DNA from: Sanderia malayensis | Lineage: Eukaryota; Cnidaria; Scyphozoa; Semaeostomeae; Pelagiidae | Assembly: GCA_013076295.1 (NCBI GenBank) | Contig: RQOL01000660.1 | Coordinates: forward strand, 4,898,001 to 4,962,000 | Length of the DNA stretch: 64,000 nucleotides | Direction: 5' to 3' | In this document: positions 19,598-32,504 of the stretch, piece by piece | How positions within the stretch are numbered: the first letter of the stretch is position 1 | How the letters are laid out: the number at the start of each line of letters is the position of its first letter | Position numbers and translations under genes: made by a program | The notes under the pieces: generated by a model | Database searches by the model: none | What the model was told of the DNA's origin: nothing | Seen by the model: only the letters and a program-made list of their open reading frames with translations

Positions 19598-22500
19598 TGT
19601 TGACACGGCAGTTATAATGTCTCAACGTGCTCCTCAAGCATCGGCCGCAACGTCGTCTTCAGAATCAGCTGGCAACGACCAGCACTCACGACGCACGACG
19701 TACGCCTCATCGCTTCATCACAACAAATTCCCATCCTCAACGTCGTCGTCTTCGAGTCATCACCAGGATGCGACGGCGACGTCCAACCTCGGCTCTACTT
19801 TACTCGGCCGCAATTACTTGCACGCTGACGACCTTGCCAAGGTGACGATGAAAGATAGGGACAGCGAGGATGGTAAGAGTGCCCCGTCGCCTCCGGCTAC
19901 CATGATCAGCGGTGTGCACGACAGTCATAAGCTTGAGCAGGAACAGCTACAGCAACCGCCCAAATCTCAAAGGCAACAAAAACCAAAAAGAGCACAAAAA
20001 ACTCAAGTTAGTTTCCATCTTATTTTTCCCAACTCTACTTCTCGTCCACAATGTACAATATGAAATTGTCCACGAATAATATTTTCTCGTGTTGTTTGTG
20101 TTTTAAATTTGGTCAGTTGAACATTGATTAGTCAACTGCATATACTGGACTTACCGTATTTCCTTTAATTAGCGCCCACCCTCTTTTTACCGCCCCCTCC
20201 AATAAGCGCCCATCCTAAACTCAAAAAGTGTCAACTAATTCTTAAATTTTCACTGTTTCGTTCAAATCATTTTGCCAAATATTTTTCTAATTTTGCAAAA
20301 TGTTATGTAAGCGCCCGGGCGCTTATTAGAGGAATACGGTATTTGCGAAAGTGGATTTTTAGGTTGGGGGGTTTGTTTGAATAGGGAGGGGGGCTTATTT
20401 GAAGATTCACTGTATACATGAAGATTTACTTGTACGATATTTTGAAGACCTCGTTGTTTCCACCGATTTTCATGCTTGTGTCAGGTATTCACCTCGGTGA
20501 CGCTAAGCTTTGTTAACTTGAACAAACTGTTTATTTTGCTAATGATGATGCTTGGCATTTCAGTGTTCAACTGTAGCTACTTCTTTCAATTGCCTGCAAG
20601 TTAATGAGGTATCAAATAATTTTATTTTTAGACACCTGCGCAGCCTGTTCAAATGCCAAAATCCACTGTGGAGGAGCTTGAACATCAGGTAAAACTAAGA
20701 AGCATGAACCTTTTAACTCCCTCACCCAACTCCATCTGATCTTACCCTTTTCATTACCCGATTTCCAGAAGGGAGAACACGTGTGGAGGGTAACATCGTT
20801 GGAAATGAGTGAAACTACACAGTGACACAGTGAAGACACCCATATAAAAACCTGCAAGTTTTGCCTCAAACCTATTGTTAAAAGACAATATGCTATTGTT
20901 TCTTCTATTGTTTTGAGCAGAAGTATCATCATGGAAGATTTTAACCGATTGGTTCTTATATGCGGGCTTTTACTGTATCATTTTGTTGCTCTGAATTGGA
21001 AGTTCGATTTTATTCCTCAATAGAATTGTCCATATTGCAATTATTAGTATCTGGAAGATTAAAAAAGGTGATGTATATTTAGTAAATAGAGATTTGTTTT
21101 TGTAAATTTCCTTTTTGTTTTGTTTTATTCAGCTCGGTGGCTTGGAGTTCGGAAGTGGTCCCAGTCCAGAATTTGGAAGTGTGAGTTTTCTAAAATCTGC
21201 CTTCCCTTCCTTTCCCTTGATAATAAATATATCGATATATACCGGGCTTCTTCTTCGCTGTATATCCCACTATTTCTTCACATTTTAATGCTTTTACTCT
21301 TTACTTCAGGATGCTAAGCCATCTTTTTCATCGAATTCGCCTGTGACGTCAACTGTCTTTCAACAAAGGTATGATGAAATTTCTTTTAGTTCACTTATTC
21401 AATCGCTGATCAGCTTCGTTTATTTGTTTTGATTCTCTTGATTCTCGTGCGTCCAATTGGGACTTAATCGAATCGCCAAAGTTTTTTTTACACTGCTTGC
21501 TCAACCAATCGAGATTGAATTGCATGCGTGTACGTTGTTTCCTAAGAAATAATTTCCCAAAAAGTTCGGTTTTAATTTGATGCTGGAGCTTTCGTTACTC
21601 GTGGTTTATTGCAACAAGCGAAGGACAAAAAGGAGTACAGGTTTTATTGTAATATACAAACATGTTTAAGTTTTTATTTACCGTGGAACTTTGTTAATGC
21701 GACCACCACCAACTGGGCAAAAAATTTGATCGTATTAAGGAATGGCCGCATTGATTTTTTATGGGACTATGTGTGTGTGTCCGTGATAACGAGGCAACCT
21801 TATTAACGAGATGATAGTGAGGCAGGGGTGCACCGTACTAAGAAACTTCTCTTTTCCAACACAGCCCTGTAAATATGACGAGTACCATTCACCAAGAAGC
21901 CGTCAGACACAGTGTGGCCATACCTGAAGTATCATCAACTAAGATGGCCACCGTATCGTTGTTGAAATCATCGACAAGCGCCCCCGCAGCCGCCGTATCG
22001 CCAATGCCGAAGAGTGACCGACCGAAGACGCCGCCTGGATTGAGCTCATTGCAAGAACATCAATCGGCCACACGTCTCCAGTTTGCGCCTTCATCTCCGC
22101 GTGATATTACCAGACTCGTACAGGTATTAGACGTGTTAATCATTTCCCTGCTCCCTCCCTTTTTTTAATCATCTCCTTGCTCCCCCTCCCTCCCTCCCTC
22201 TAATCATCTCGCTGCCCCGCTTCCCTCCCTCCCTTTAATCATATCCCTGCTCCCCCTCCTGCCTTGCCCCCCGATTTTTAGACATTAACCATTTGCTTTA
22301 CCAGTCTTTGAGGGAACTAAAAACTACGTCTATACAACGGGAGCCCGCCGAGCCAATAGTAAATTATCCCATTCAGCAGTCCGATAGAGCAGTTCACCAG
22401 TTCACCAGTCCAACTTTCTAAGCCATGAACTTAGAAAGTTTAATTTTCGATGTTACTTGTTACTCGCTAATAATCCATTTCTGTTGACTAACTAGGTTCC

Positions 22501-25500
22501 AAATCCAATACCATTCCCACCGAATTCACGATCAGCATCTCAGAATATGGCCACGTCAGCAGCGCCTCTAAGCCAATCAACTGGCGACGATTTGCAGTCG
22601 TCGTCAATGGATGGCGGTCCGTTCTCCAGCACGGCGGCGAGAAGTGCGCTGTCAATCATGACATCTGTGGTGCAGGATAACAGCTCAGTCAACATGACCA
22701 ACGACTCACGCGGTAGTCTTTCTGGCCAGCCGGTTATTGATCTCGGCGAATTGCCATTGGGGAATCATATGCAGCAGCAAAAACAGGTAATTACGATAAA
22801 ACCGTTTAACATGAGCATGAGACTCTGATCACTGGTCTTATGATTGTCATTTTGTATTCACCATGGGTCGAGTGCCTTCATTACACATTTTAAACATGCA
22901 TGAGACTCTGATCACTGGTCTTATGATTTTCATTTTGTATTCACCAGGGATCGAGTGCCTTCATTGCACATTTTTAACATGCATGAGACTCTGATCACTG
23001 CTTTTACGATTGTCATTTTGCATTCACCAGGGATCGAGTGCCTTCATTACACATTTTTAACATGCATAAGACTCTGATCACTGCTTTTACCATTCTCATC
23101 TTGTATTCACCAGGGATCGAATGCTTTTGCTGGCGATGCCTATGCTTCGGCCAACATCAACAAGACACCAACAGCCCAGACGACAGTAGCCTCGTTTACA
23201 AAAACAAACATCGTGCCTCCACCTGGTGTGTTGCCTTCGACTGGTCTCGTCACTTACAGTTCCTCTACGCTTGCGTCACAAGTCCTCGGTTTCTCGTCAA
23301 CGCAGACGCCGAGTACAGCGACGCACACCGCGCCAAAAACACTGCCTAATACAAGTAAGCATGCTTGGTCGTAGCTACAATAAGGGACAAAAGTCCTTGG
23401 AACACCTGAAAATTTCATTGGATAATGCTGTGCTTCTGCACACTTTGTTCCCTGTGAGCAGAATCCGACCCCCCCCCCCCCCACTCCCCCAAAACAATGC
23501 TGTCTTGCGCACCAGTCCTTTCTCGTCACCGGGCCAAAAGAATTTCGGCGATATTGAAAATAACCCTCTCGACAGACAACATTGTTTTGGGGGGAGGGGG
23601 TGAAGTATGCGTGTAAAACGTGCTAAAATTCTGGGTGTCCCAGGACTTTGTCCCCAATTGTACGGTCTGCCCGATGCGGCGAACAATTGACATGTTTATT
23701 GAGGTCCAAAACAATAGAATTCATGCGCTTTATAGTTTATAGAGATACAGTTTCTAAGATTATTGAGCCGCGGCAAGAATGAAGGTTCTTAAAAAGTTGT
23801 ATGCATACCGCAAATTTTAGATTTTGTCTCCTTGGAGCAAGGGCCTTAATTCGAGGATTTTATGTGAAGGACTTTGAAAGGTGCAATAAAAATTGCATAG
23901 ATAAATCACGGACATTGTCAAAATTATAGTTCTCATCAGTGTTATTGATGCAGTCATGCTGTTTAGATTCGATTATCATTGTGCTAGAATTGATTCTTTT
24001 CTCGTTTTAGGTCGATCGTCAAGTTCTGGACCACCAGGAATGCTACCCATGAACATGTATCCCGGCATGCAACAAATACCCACTGGCTACCCGGTAAGAG
24101 CTCTCTGCATGACATACCCCAACTACCCTACCTATATACCCTATACCTTTCCTAACTATACTCCATATCTTTCGACCTTTATCTACCTTTATTTATTTTT
24201 GACCTTTAGCCTGTCAACCTTATCTCGTAAATCTTTGTATATATTAATTAATTGTATAAATCTTTTTATACCTGTCTACTTTCTTCTATTTTCTATTTTA
24301 AGCTTTTTCTATCATTTATCTCTGTCTACCTTTTTCTTTGTCTCCTTTTTCTGTGAATCCCCTTTGATTATTCTAATAATTTTCTACTTTTGTATTCAAA
24401 TGTAAATGTTCAAATAAGTCTAATTTTTTATTTGAACATTTAAATGCAAAGCCCAACTTATTGCTTTATGTTTTTTAGGCATATTCATTCGAAGACATGC
24501 AGCAAGTGTTGCAAAGAATGCCAATGGTTCGAACTACGTTTTTTGATATCTTTGATATTACCCGAACATAATCTTAATATCGAGCATAATTTTGTTTTAA
24601 TTAAGCATGCGTAATTCGATTTTAATTAACCCACGAAACTAGCTTTGTACTGAACTAGCTATCGAACTAAGTTTAGTACAAAGCTAGTTTAGTACTGAAC
24701 TAACTATCGAACTAATTTGGTAGTGCGAAACTAAGTTAGTGCTGAACTAGTTACCGAACTAACTACTACCAAACTAAGTGAGGTTGGTACTACCAAACTG
24801 ATTGAGTTTTGTACTACCAAACTAACTGAGTTTGGTACTGCCAAACTAACTGAGTTCGGTAGTACCGAACTAAACCATTTGTGAATACTACTGATTGTTG
24901 TCATGGATGCTTTTTAAGTAACTGGTATCGATTCTTCCTTTCCAGCATTCATATTATGACATCATGGGATCTAACTATCAAGGTAAGATATAAACAAAAT
25001 TATTATTATTCTTTCATCCATCAGCTTCTTATTGTATTTTTTCCTCCCTTTCCCCCTGGTCTCATTTATTGAAATGAATTTTCTCCATATATCCAATCTC
25101 AATTTTTTCCTTATTGAAGTCATTTCTATTCCCCGCTTCTTCTTTATCTTCTTTCCATCTACTTCTTCCTTTCATTTATCCGATCTGACCCAATCTAAAT
25201 CCACAAGAAACACCTTCATCGTAGCTCGCTCTTTCTCATTATATTCTAAATACACATCTGCAGCTTAAGCTCAACCATCAATTGACCTGTAATATTTGCC
25301 TACTTACTTTATTATTAACAGGAGATAACAAATTCGCCAGAGATGCCTCCTCTCCTGTTTCTTCAACAATAAACACAGGTTTGTTATTAATTCCCATGCA
25401 CCATTTATTCCTATTATAATTTCTTAATTAATTCTGTCTTTAATAATGAATAGTATAACCAGAAGCTTCATTTTGATGGAATTTACTTCACTCTGAGGAT

Positions 25501-28500
25501 GGTCATTTGTTTGTACGACCTAATATATGGATTGTAGGAAAATATTAACATCTTTTTTCTAATCAAAATGAAGATTCTGGTTATACTATTCATTATTAAA
25601 TTGGTTGCCCAAATCGATATTTTTAATTCTGTCTTTGTTCTTATGGTGAGGTTGTGTACCAATTGTCTCATATCCATACTCCGGACGCTCAACTCTCTAC
25701 AACGTCCAATGCTATTGTCTTTTGTAATGAGGTGTCTCTTATTGTCTTATTGAAGTAGGTTTTACAAGTAAACGGCCATTTTGAGAAATGTTAGGACCAA
25801 GTTAGTTCTCATGTGTCTCTATAGGTGTTTGTTAATGAACTTTAAATTGTGATTTGTTAACAAATGACCTAACCTCCGTTCTCTAAAGTTTGAACATTTT
25901 CTAAACTCTTGTAAAGTGCGAGTATTCATCACAACACTTTATGTTTACGGAGCTTACGAGCTTTCTGAATTTCTAAAGCAAAATCATGCAATAAAGTTGG
26001 ATTTATGTCAGACTAATCTCCATGCTGATTGCCAAGAGATGTGTGTGTTCTTTGTGTAGAACAGGTTTCAGAATCTCCTCATTCAATTTCAATTTTGCGT
26101 TTTTATTTTGCAGGCAATCCTCATGCCCAACAACAAGCTGCCTTTTTGAATGCCGCTGCTACACCAATGCAATACGGCTATGCTTACTACCCTGGTATGA
26201 TACCCGGTACATTCCCAGTTTTCACAACTGCGCCACTCTATCAGGTAATATTCACCTCCTTATGGTGCAATCTTCATTGTCATGTGTATAGCTATAGCTT
26301 CATTGTCAGGTGTATTTACTTAGACCTGTTATGTGCATTAAAGATATTATGCATACATACACATAACTTTGCAGTGCAGTGCAGAGCGTTTTGTTACAAA
26401 CTTTGTCAACCATTATTCAATTTTCTCTCACGACTTTGATTGACAGATGCCTGGTGGTAAAGGTCACATGGGTGGCATGCAATACCAATCAGCTGCTTAC
26501 AATACGCAGCACGGATCACACGTGTACAGCTCAGGTGACCGCATTCTCCAGTCTCTTCTCCTTTTGAGCTTGCAAATTGCCCGATTAACCTTGTGAGGTA
26601 GCAAGCAAGCAATATTTATTTGTTAACGCAGGCTGAGGGTTCTGGCAGCTATACAGCTGATGTGGGCCTTGCTATTGTCGTTGTGTTTTGTTGCAACTCC
26701 AACTCCATCTCTTTTTCAAAGGTGCCAATCAAGAGTTTGACAAGGGCTCATTCCAAAGAGCTGGTAGTCAGTCTCATGGAAAGAATGGCCAAACAACCGG
26801 TGAGTAATTAAACAACAAATTATATGCCTAGATTCTCTTTATTTCAATTTAGTTTATTATTTTAATTTGATTAACAATACACATTTATGCTTGGCTTCTC
26901 CTTGGAAGGCAATCAGTATATTTGTAGACTGGTAGTACTCTACTTCAATAAATACTTTCATTGATAATCAAAATACTCTCTAAGAAATGTTACACGCTCG
27001 TGAAAACTTTAGTTATCCATTAAGATTAATTCAGACCAGAAAATTCTAAATTTTGTTTTTCTTCTATGGCACATTTATCTTCTTTTTTCTATCTTGTACA
27101 TTGCTCAGGCATCTTCTATGATTTTTGATTTCATGTTTTGGATTTGACTTTTGATACCTTAACACCTCTTTAGCTCGAACTCTCGTTCTCTTGGATGCTC
27201 GAACTCTCGTTCTCTTGGCTGCTCGAACTCTCGTTCTGGGTTTTGGGTTTTCAATGTACAAAAGGTTGTCCGAGAATGATGGATAATGCTAGTTTCTAAT
27301 TGACAGCTATTTTTTGTTTTAGGTTCATTGAGTGCTGGGTCATCCTCCTCTGATCATCATTCTGGCTATAAGTCACAGGTATTTATGTTGAGTTGATCAT
27401 GATAATTTCCCGCATCGCTTATACCCCTCAGTGCACTAATGGCATATGGCATACTGTACCGGCCAATGCTGTGCTGTGTTGTCAAGTATCGAGTGTTGCG
27501 TCGTTTCGAAACCGTGCATAAGTCCGCACGCCGAGTTTCGTTCACACGTACACGAAACACGCATAGACATAATGAACCCTCCATGCAATATGCACGTTTC
27601 GGCGTGTATTAACTACCACGCACTCATTTATGAAGCATGTACCGGCTTTAATAGTGACAATAATACGCTTTCCCTTCCCGTCTATTGCCGATTTGTTTTG
27701 ATTATGGTTTCAAATTCTTTTTGTAAATTTGCTTCCAAAGCGTTGCCCAGGAAGCATTAAAACTCGAAATCGAATTTTCCATCTTTCGTTTTCTTTTTTC
27801 TACGTTCTTAAAATGAAAACTTTGCAAAGCCTTGCGTTTACCGGACCAAATCATAGATACATTGTGTACAATGCAAATTCTGCTCCGCATATTATGAAGC
27901 AAAGTAATCGATAAAAGCCTCACATGCTGATATTTCTACTCAAATTAATATAACAAGCAATGCTTATTGTAATTAACAATATGATTTTACGGCGTTTTAC
28001 TGTACACGGCACAAATACTTTTATTATAATACTGACCGAATTGCAAAAGGTCCACTGTACTGTAATATAGGTTTAAGTGCTGTATATATGAATCTCTAGA
28101 ACACTCCCATATCATTTGTTGTTAAAACAGATACATAGGCCGCAATACAGATACATTGATTAAGTTTTTATTGTGACCCGCTCTATTGTGAATGCCTGAA
28201 TAGTGCATACGCGTTTTCAATGTAAAACGGTTGTTATTTTCCAATGGCAACGGTTCTTAGGGGGGAATTCAAATTCGAAATTCGAAATAAGTGTTTTCGT
28301 CATGCAGAGTAATTCAGGTCACGTGTGATTTTTTTGACGAACGCGATTTTAACTTCATATAACAGTTCAACCAAGACACGAAAAGTTACCAGCTCAATGC
28401 TACGCCTCCGTCAATGAACATCCCACTGCCACACGGTCAAAACCACATGACCAGCTACGCCCCGTACATGGTGCCGCACCACGCTTCAATGCTACACCAG

Positions 28501-28686
28501 ACCGCACCCGGCCATCTCAGTCACCAACAACAACAACAACAACAACAACAGCTCGATACCACCGGACCACTTCCAAGCCGCGCGCAGCCTCATCACATCA
28601 TGGCCACTACGCAGCAGCAGCAACAACAGAAACGAGATTTGAAAGCGCAAGGCTATGGTTCTTCATACTGGCCTGGCACACAATAA
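19598..28686 (+). CDS. UBAP2L: UBAP2/UBAP2L (lingerer) protein, C-terminal 753 residues in 16 exons
   Basis: Exons: 19598-20006, 20632-20688, 21133-21180, 21310-21368, 21865-22123, 22496-22786, 23114-23354, 24011-24093, 24479-24526, 24946-24982, 25322-25378, 26114-26244, 26447-26534, 26722-26799, 27323-27378 and 28366-28686. All phases match and a TAA ends the frame. UBAP2-family proteins bind RNA and ubiquitin-linked partners in the cytoplasm and promote stress granules. Family signatures are QQKPKRA, then VQMPKS and LGGLEFGSGPSPEFGS (UBAP2/lingerer core domain), SQVLGFSS, the PPGMLP to YSFEDMQQVLQRMP to SYYDI region, a YAYYPGMIPG segment and the C-terminal YGSSYWPG. The protein is Ser/Thr/Gln-rich and probably disordered; a polyglutamine run lies at 28527-28550. 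Exon 1 here is open upstream of its ATG (19617) in phase with a preceding exon, so the N-terminal UBA domain is missing from view. The donor of exon 24479-24526 (GTTCGA) is weak. Confidence 0.9.
20155..20343. repeat. Foldback element in UBAP2L-like intron
   Basis: It begins TTACCGTATTTCCTTTAATTA and ends AGAGGAATACGGTA, with AAGCGCCC blocks inside each end. It belongs to the same family as the element hosting the gypsy insertion at 782-6557. Confidence 0.75.
20870..20976. repeat. MITE fragment, family shared with 60379-60530
   Basis: The right terminus GGTTCTTATATGCGGGCTTT and the adjoining CAATAGAAGAAACAATAG complement match the complete copy at 60379-60530. The left terminus is not clear. 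Confidence 0.6.
22140..22265. repeat. Pyrimidine-rich degenerate tandem repeat
   Basis: Units of roughly 40 bp contain CTCCCTCCCT and TTTAATCAT, repeated about three times in the intron after the exon ending at 22123. Confidence 0.65.
22790..23120 (+). repeat. 83-bp tandem repeat carrying copies of a splice acceptor
   Basis: Four units at an exact 83-bp step each contain GAGACTCTGATCACTG and TTCACCAGGGATCGA. The last unit runs into the real exon beginning at 23114. Units 2 and 3 keep the same AG acceptor context at 22948 and 23031; in unit 1 the AG is mutated. The duplicated block thus includes the 3' end of the intron and the first bases of the exon. Confidence 0.9.
23383..23655. repeat. 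Foldback element, second copy of the 9590 family
   Basis: The termini GGGACAAAAGTCC and GGACTTTGTCCCC are inverted, with GGAACACC against GGGTGTCC continuing the match. It has a C14-like homopolymer near 23470. It lies in the intron after the exon ending at 23354. Confidence 0.8.
24630..24870. repeat. Irregular AACTAA/TTAGTT repeat tract
   Basis: Many inverted and direct copies of (G)AACTAACT and GTTTGGTACTACC form a self-complementary tract in a UBAP2L-like intron. It is probably an expanded foldback element. Confidence 0.7.
25440..25598. repeat. Foldback element with 38-bp arms
   Basis: The arms 25440-25477 and about 25561-25598 are reverse complements with a single mismatch (AATGAATAGTATAACCAGAA). 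The sequence TTAATTCTGTCTTT occurs both just before the left arm and again near 25618. Confidence 0.8.
27174..27236. repeat. Three-copy tandem repeat
   Basis: Three copies of GCTCGAACTCTCGTTCT lie in the UBAP2L-like intron. Confidence 0.8.
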
Positions 28687-31600
28687 CTCACTTATATATA
28701 TATATATTTATGTGTCATTATGCATCGCTATATGCACTGTCGCTTGTAACGTGTATGCAACGCAGTGTGTGTATTTCGTGATATCGATGTCTTTTGATTT
28801 TCGTCACTGTCCACGTTTTCTCTTTCTGTCTTAACAAGGTCAACAAATTTTTTGCTTTTTTGCGTTGATATTGCTGCTTATTGTCATCATTAGTGTCATT
28901 ATTATTAGTAGTAGTAGTATTGTTATAATAATAAGAGTGTAGTTAACGACATGTATCAGAGATGTTTTCTGTCCATATTCTTCAAATCATTCTGCATTTC
29001 TTGATTTCCATTGTTTTTATTAATGACCTCCCGCTTTTTGTTGTGTATCAGACAAATGTATAGATAAAAGGTACCAATCTTTATCATTTGAATTCACTAT
29101 TGTCACTAACAATATCGTTATATATTTAATGCCTGGATGCAATGCCATGATTGTTTTTGTTTTTCTCGTTTCTGATATCTGTGGGGCTTCCAGCTGGAAG
29201 TATAGGTACATTGAAATCCCGATAACATGAAACTACGATGCTTCGAACCAAGTTGTTATTGGCGACGCCAGCCGTAAAATGGTGGGCGGACGAAGTTTGA
29301 TGAGAACATATAGGGAATCAATTATTGGCAGGAAAAGTTCCCCCGCAAGTCCTCCCAACTTGTACTTCGAAACCTCGACAACTCGAGCAATTTTTATCGA
29401 CCCCTTTAAGGGTTATCGGGGTTGTACTGTGTAAATAGGTAAGTACGAATATTTATACTGGATAGCCACTTCAGCTTTGATAGCTGTTATCACAGTGGAT
29501 CCAGTTGGTATAAACCCTTACCCCTAGAAATTCTGGGTACTCATTTACCGACCTCGGAAGGATGGACAACTGAGTTGGCTGACAGCTTGCAGGGTTTGAC
29601 CATATTTGGATTTGAACCAATGAAGGCATGGCCTCTAAAGGATCAAACTCGGCGCCTTAAATACCAGGCTGTTATAGAAGTGCATTTGATACATAACGAA
29701 CCCTCCGTGTGACCAACGTCTTGTTGTATTGAGACGTACCTCTATCTGTTTGATCTATGATAAAGATAAGTTTTTCTCGATTTAATCAACCCCGATAATC
29801 TCATTCTGATTGTCACTGAATCTTAATGATGATCAGACATGATTACTATCAAGCAGTCGAAGCATTCATGTCAGTGGCACGTGATTGAAGTAGCTGTTAC
29901 GGTGTTATATAATACACGTTTTTTATGAGAAGCTTGAACTAGGATGGCCATGGTTAAATATTTCCATGTTTTCGTGACGATCGGGATGCATTAAAAAATA
30001 CTCATTTTGAAACCAATGTATTTTTACATCCAGAAAATAAAACGCAACAATTATCATGCTAAATGAGACAACTTTGGTACTTTTATAAAATGAACCTGTA
30101 TGCACGATTCATTGCCAAAGGAAACATTTCTGGCCTCGAATTAGAACCGAGGCATAAGAAACAAATCCTCTCGTAGTAATGAGCTCCTAAGTATATTTTG
30201 ACTCGCTTCAAGGAGAAACGCTACCTTACTTCTCCAAGGAACAACGTCAGCTCTATCGTGACGAAAAACCTTTGTGAAATACAGGCCTCTCTGGTTGTCC
30301 ATTGAAAGCAAAAGTGCGTAAAACCTCTTCTTGAAATTTGGCCCGAACTGTACAGGTTGTTACAAACACAAAGCTCGTTTCGTATTTGATGGATTAAGTG
30401 GATTTAGCTCGTGACCTCGCACTGACCAAACTCCGCATGGCAAACAGGACCACACAGTTCATCTATTCAATGGACAGGGGTCTTAAAGGGGTTGGTTCAT
30501 CATCGTAGCTATCCTTATACATTTGCCTCGCTTACGTGCGGTAAGGAATTCGTTCGAATTTCGAATAATGCGGGGCTCGAACACAGCGCTAAGAAGTTTC
30601 TTCGCAGTTCTTTGTTTGTAAGAACAAAGTCTACGGTTTGTATGGAAACACTGCGACTGAAGCATGAAAATTATGATGAGCAGGGTATAAAATAAGGTAT
30701 GAAAGAAAATAATGTTTAACAATGTTCTCAATACCATCCATTTCTTATGAGAGAATTTGTTGTGAAGTTAAATGAGCGAATTTAAGAAAAGTAAATTTCA
30801 ATCGTCGGAGTAGGACGAAAATTTGTTCCATTTTGGAACTCTTCCAATTATTAAAGAGTAAATTGTTCACTGATGAGGTCAACTGAATTCATTCATGCCA
30901 ACACATAGTTTTCTGACAGCTTTTTAATTTCAAATGAAAACTGAGTCCTCAAAGAAAAGTAATGACGTCTCACTCAACCAACAGTCAATAAAAGAATAAC
31001 ATTGAATGTGGAGCGAATGTCACTTGAGAATGAATAAAGATCTCACTTCTATAGTATGTACGTTGCCTGGTAATATATAGAAAGGTATGTTATGGCATGC
31101 CACAGTTGTTTCTCGCTACCTCGACCTCCAAAAGAAACGGAACATTTGTTCGTCAGAAAGAGTTTGACATCCCCACCTTGTATTGTGTTGTTCTTAAGAT
31201 ATTTTCCGCGATACACGTCTATTTATAAGAGACTGGTTTATAAGAAATTATAGAACTAGGGTGACCAAAAATTCAAGAACCTTTAAACCAGGTTCAAGAA
31301 TAATTGAAAAGCTGTAAATTTTCCATTCTTTAAAAGAGCCAATTGACTTGAGTTTGTGCATGGCATGGGCACGGTGAATACCAAGATTTTCGTTAGTTTG
31401 TTTTGCTTATTTTCGTGACGATCTGGGTGTTTCCATCCGAGAATACTCAACATCAAAATAATAAGGTAATTTTAGATTCTGAAAATAAGAACCAATCAAA
31501 GAAACTGTTAGAACTATAATTTTGACCCTACTAGTACTAAGTTAGTAGCACTAAGATCTTTATAAAAATAGGCGTGTAACAAGATGTTTGATAAAAGCAG

Positions 31601-32504
31601 TATCAATTGCATGCATTTATTATAACGCATCACATTCTGACACATTGCTTATTTGATTGACTAACTTAATTGACTATGCCTTTACGGGATCAATGACTCT
31701 GATTGCCTGCCAACAAACACGTAATTCATACCCCGTTTAACAGCCCGCGATCTGCATCGAGCATCGTTTTGCTCGTTTTTCAACGGGGGTTTTCGGTGTT
31801 GCTGAAATGCAAATGCGTTTGTCAATAATAAGATCAGAAGCAACTTTCAACTCAATTGGAACTTTGTTTAGAATTTGTTTTGAATCAAGGAAGTATGCAG
31901 TTGTTCATGTACCGAGTATATGAGCGGCTCTAGAGTAATAACAGTAATTTAGTTGTAAAATATGATTAAATTACGCTTATTTTTTCATCTGGGGAGCTCG
32001 CAAATATTGACGAAACGTGGATTTGAACAACTGCTGGTTCATTCTTTGTTGTCTGATCATTTGGTGTGGTGGTGGTTCTGATTAATGAGGTGGCCACCCG
32101 TCGCTGGTTCCAGGTGGCCAAAGACTGATTTCAAGACCTCATTTACACAATGGCTCCTCGTGGTTTGGTTGAACGTTTACGAAGTGTATCCAGCGATATG
32201 CATTGAAGTGTTTTTAATCTGTCACGAACTTGTAACTCTCTTTTGCCAAAGTCAATTTTCCTGTGATATTATTGGGAAGAAAGAGTTCCGTTAAATTTTT
32301 ACCATGGTGAAAAGTTTTTCTATCGACTAGTCTATTCAACGTTTTCCAGTTCATCGTTGGCCACTACTGCCGCTGTCATTTGCATCGCGGGCAACCCATA
32401 TCGTGTCGTGTCTGCCAAATTTTTCACAGGAACAACATAACTACCGAAATAACATAAGTTGTTATATAATGATAACGTGAGCGTTATTCCGTCTACTCGT
32501 CAGA
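28687..32504. other. Intergenic, no gene seen
   Basis: About 3.8 kb between the UBAP2L-like stop and the CHSY start. It contains short (TA) and (TAG) runs near 28695 and 28910. The only frames are short and have no motif. The 3' UTR of the upstream gene and the promoter of the downstream gene must lie here, but I cannot place them. Confidence 0.6.

Noticed and set aside
23954..24405. 149-codon ORF containing the exon at 24011
   Set aside because: Only 24011-24093 is coding; the rest is pyrimidine-rich intron.
26022..26439. Overlapping ORFs extending around the exon at 26114-26244
   Set aside because: They read through intron sequence; the exon borders and phase fit the UBAP2L-like chain instead.
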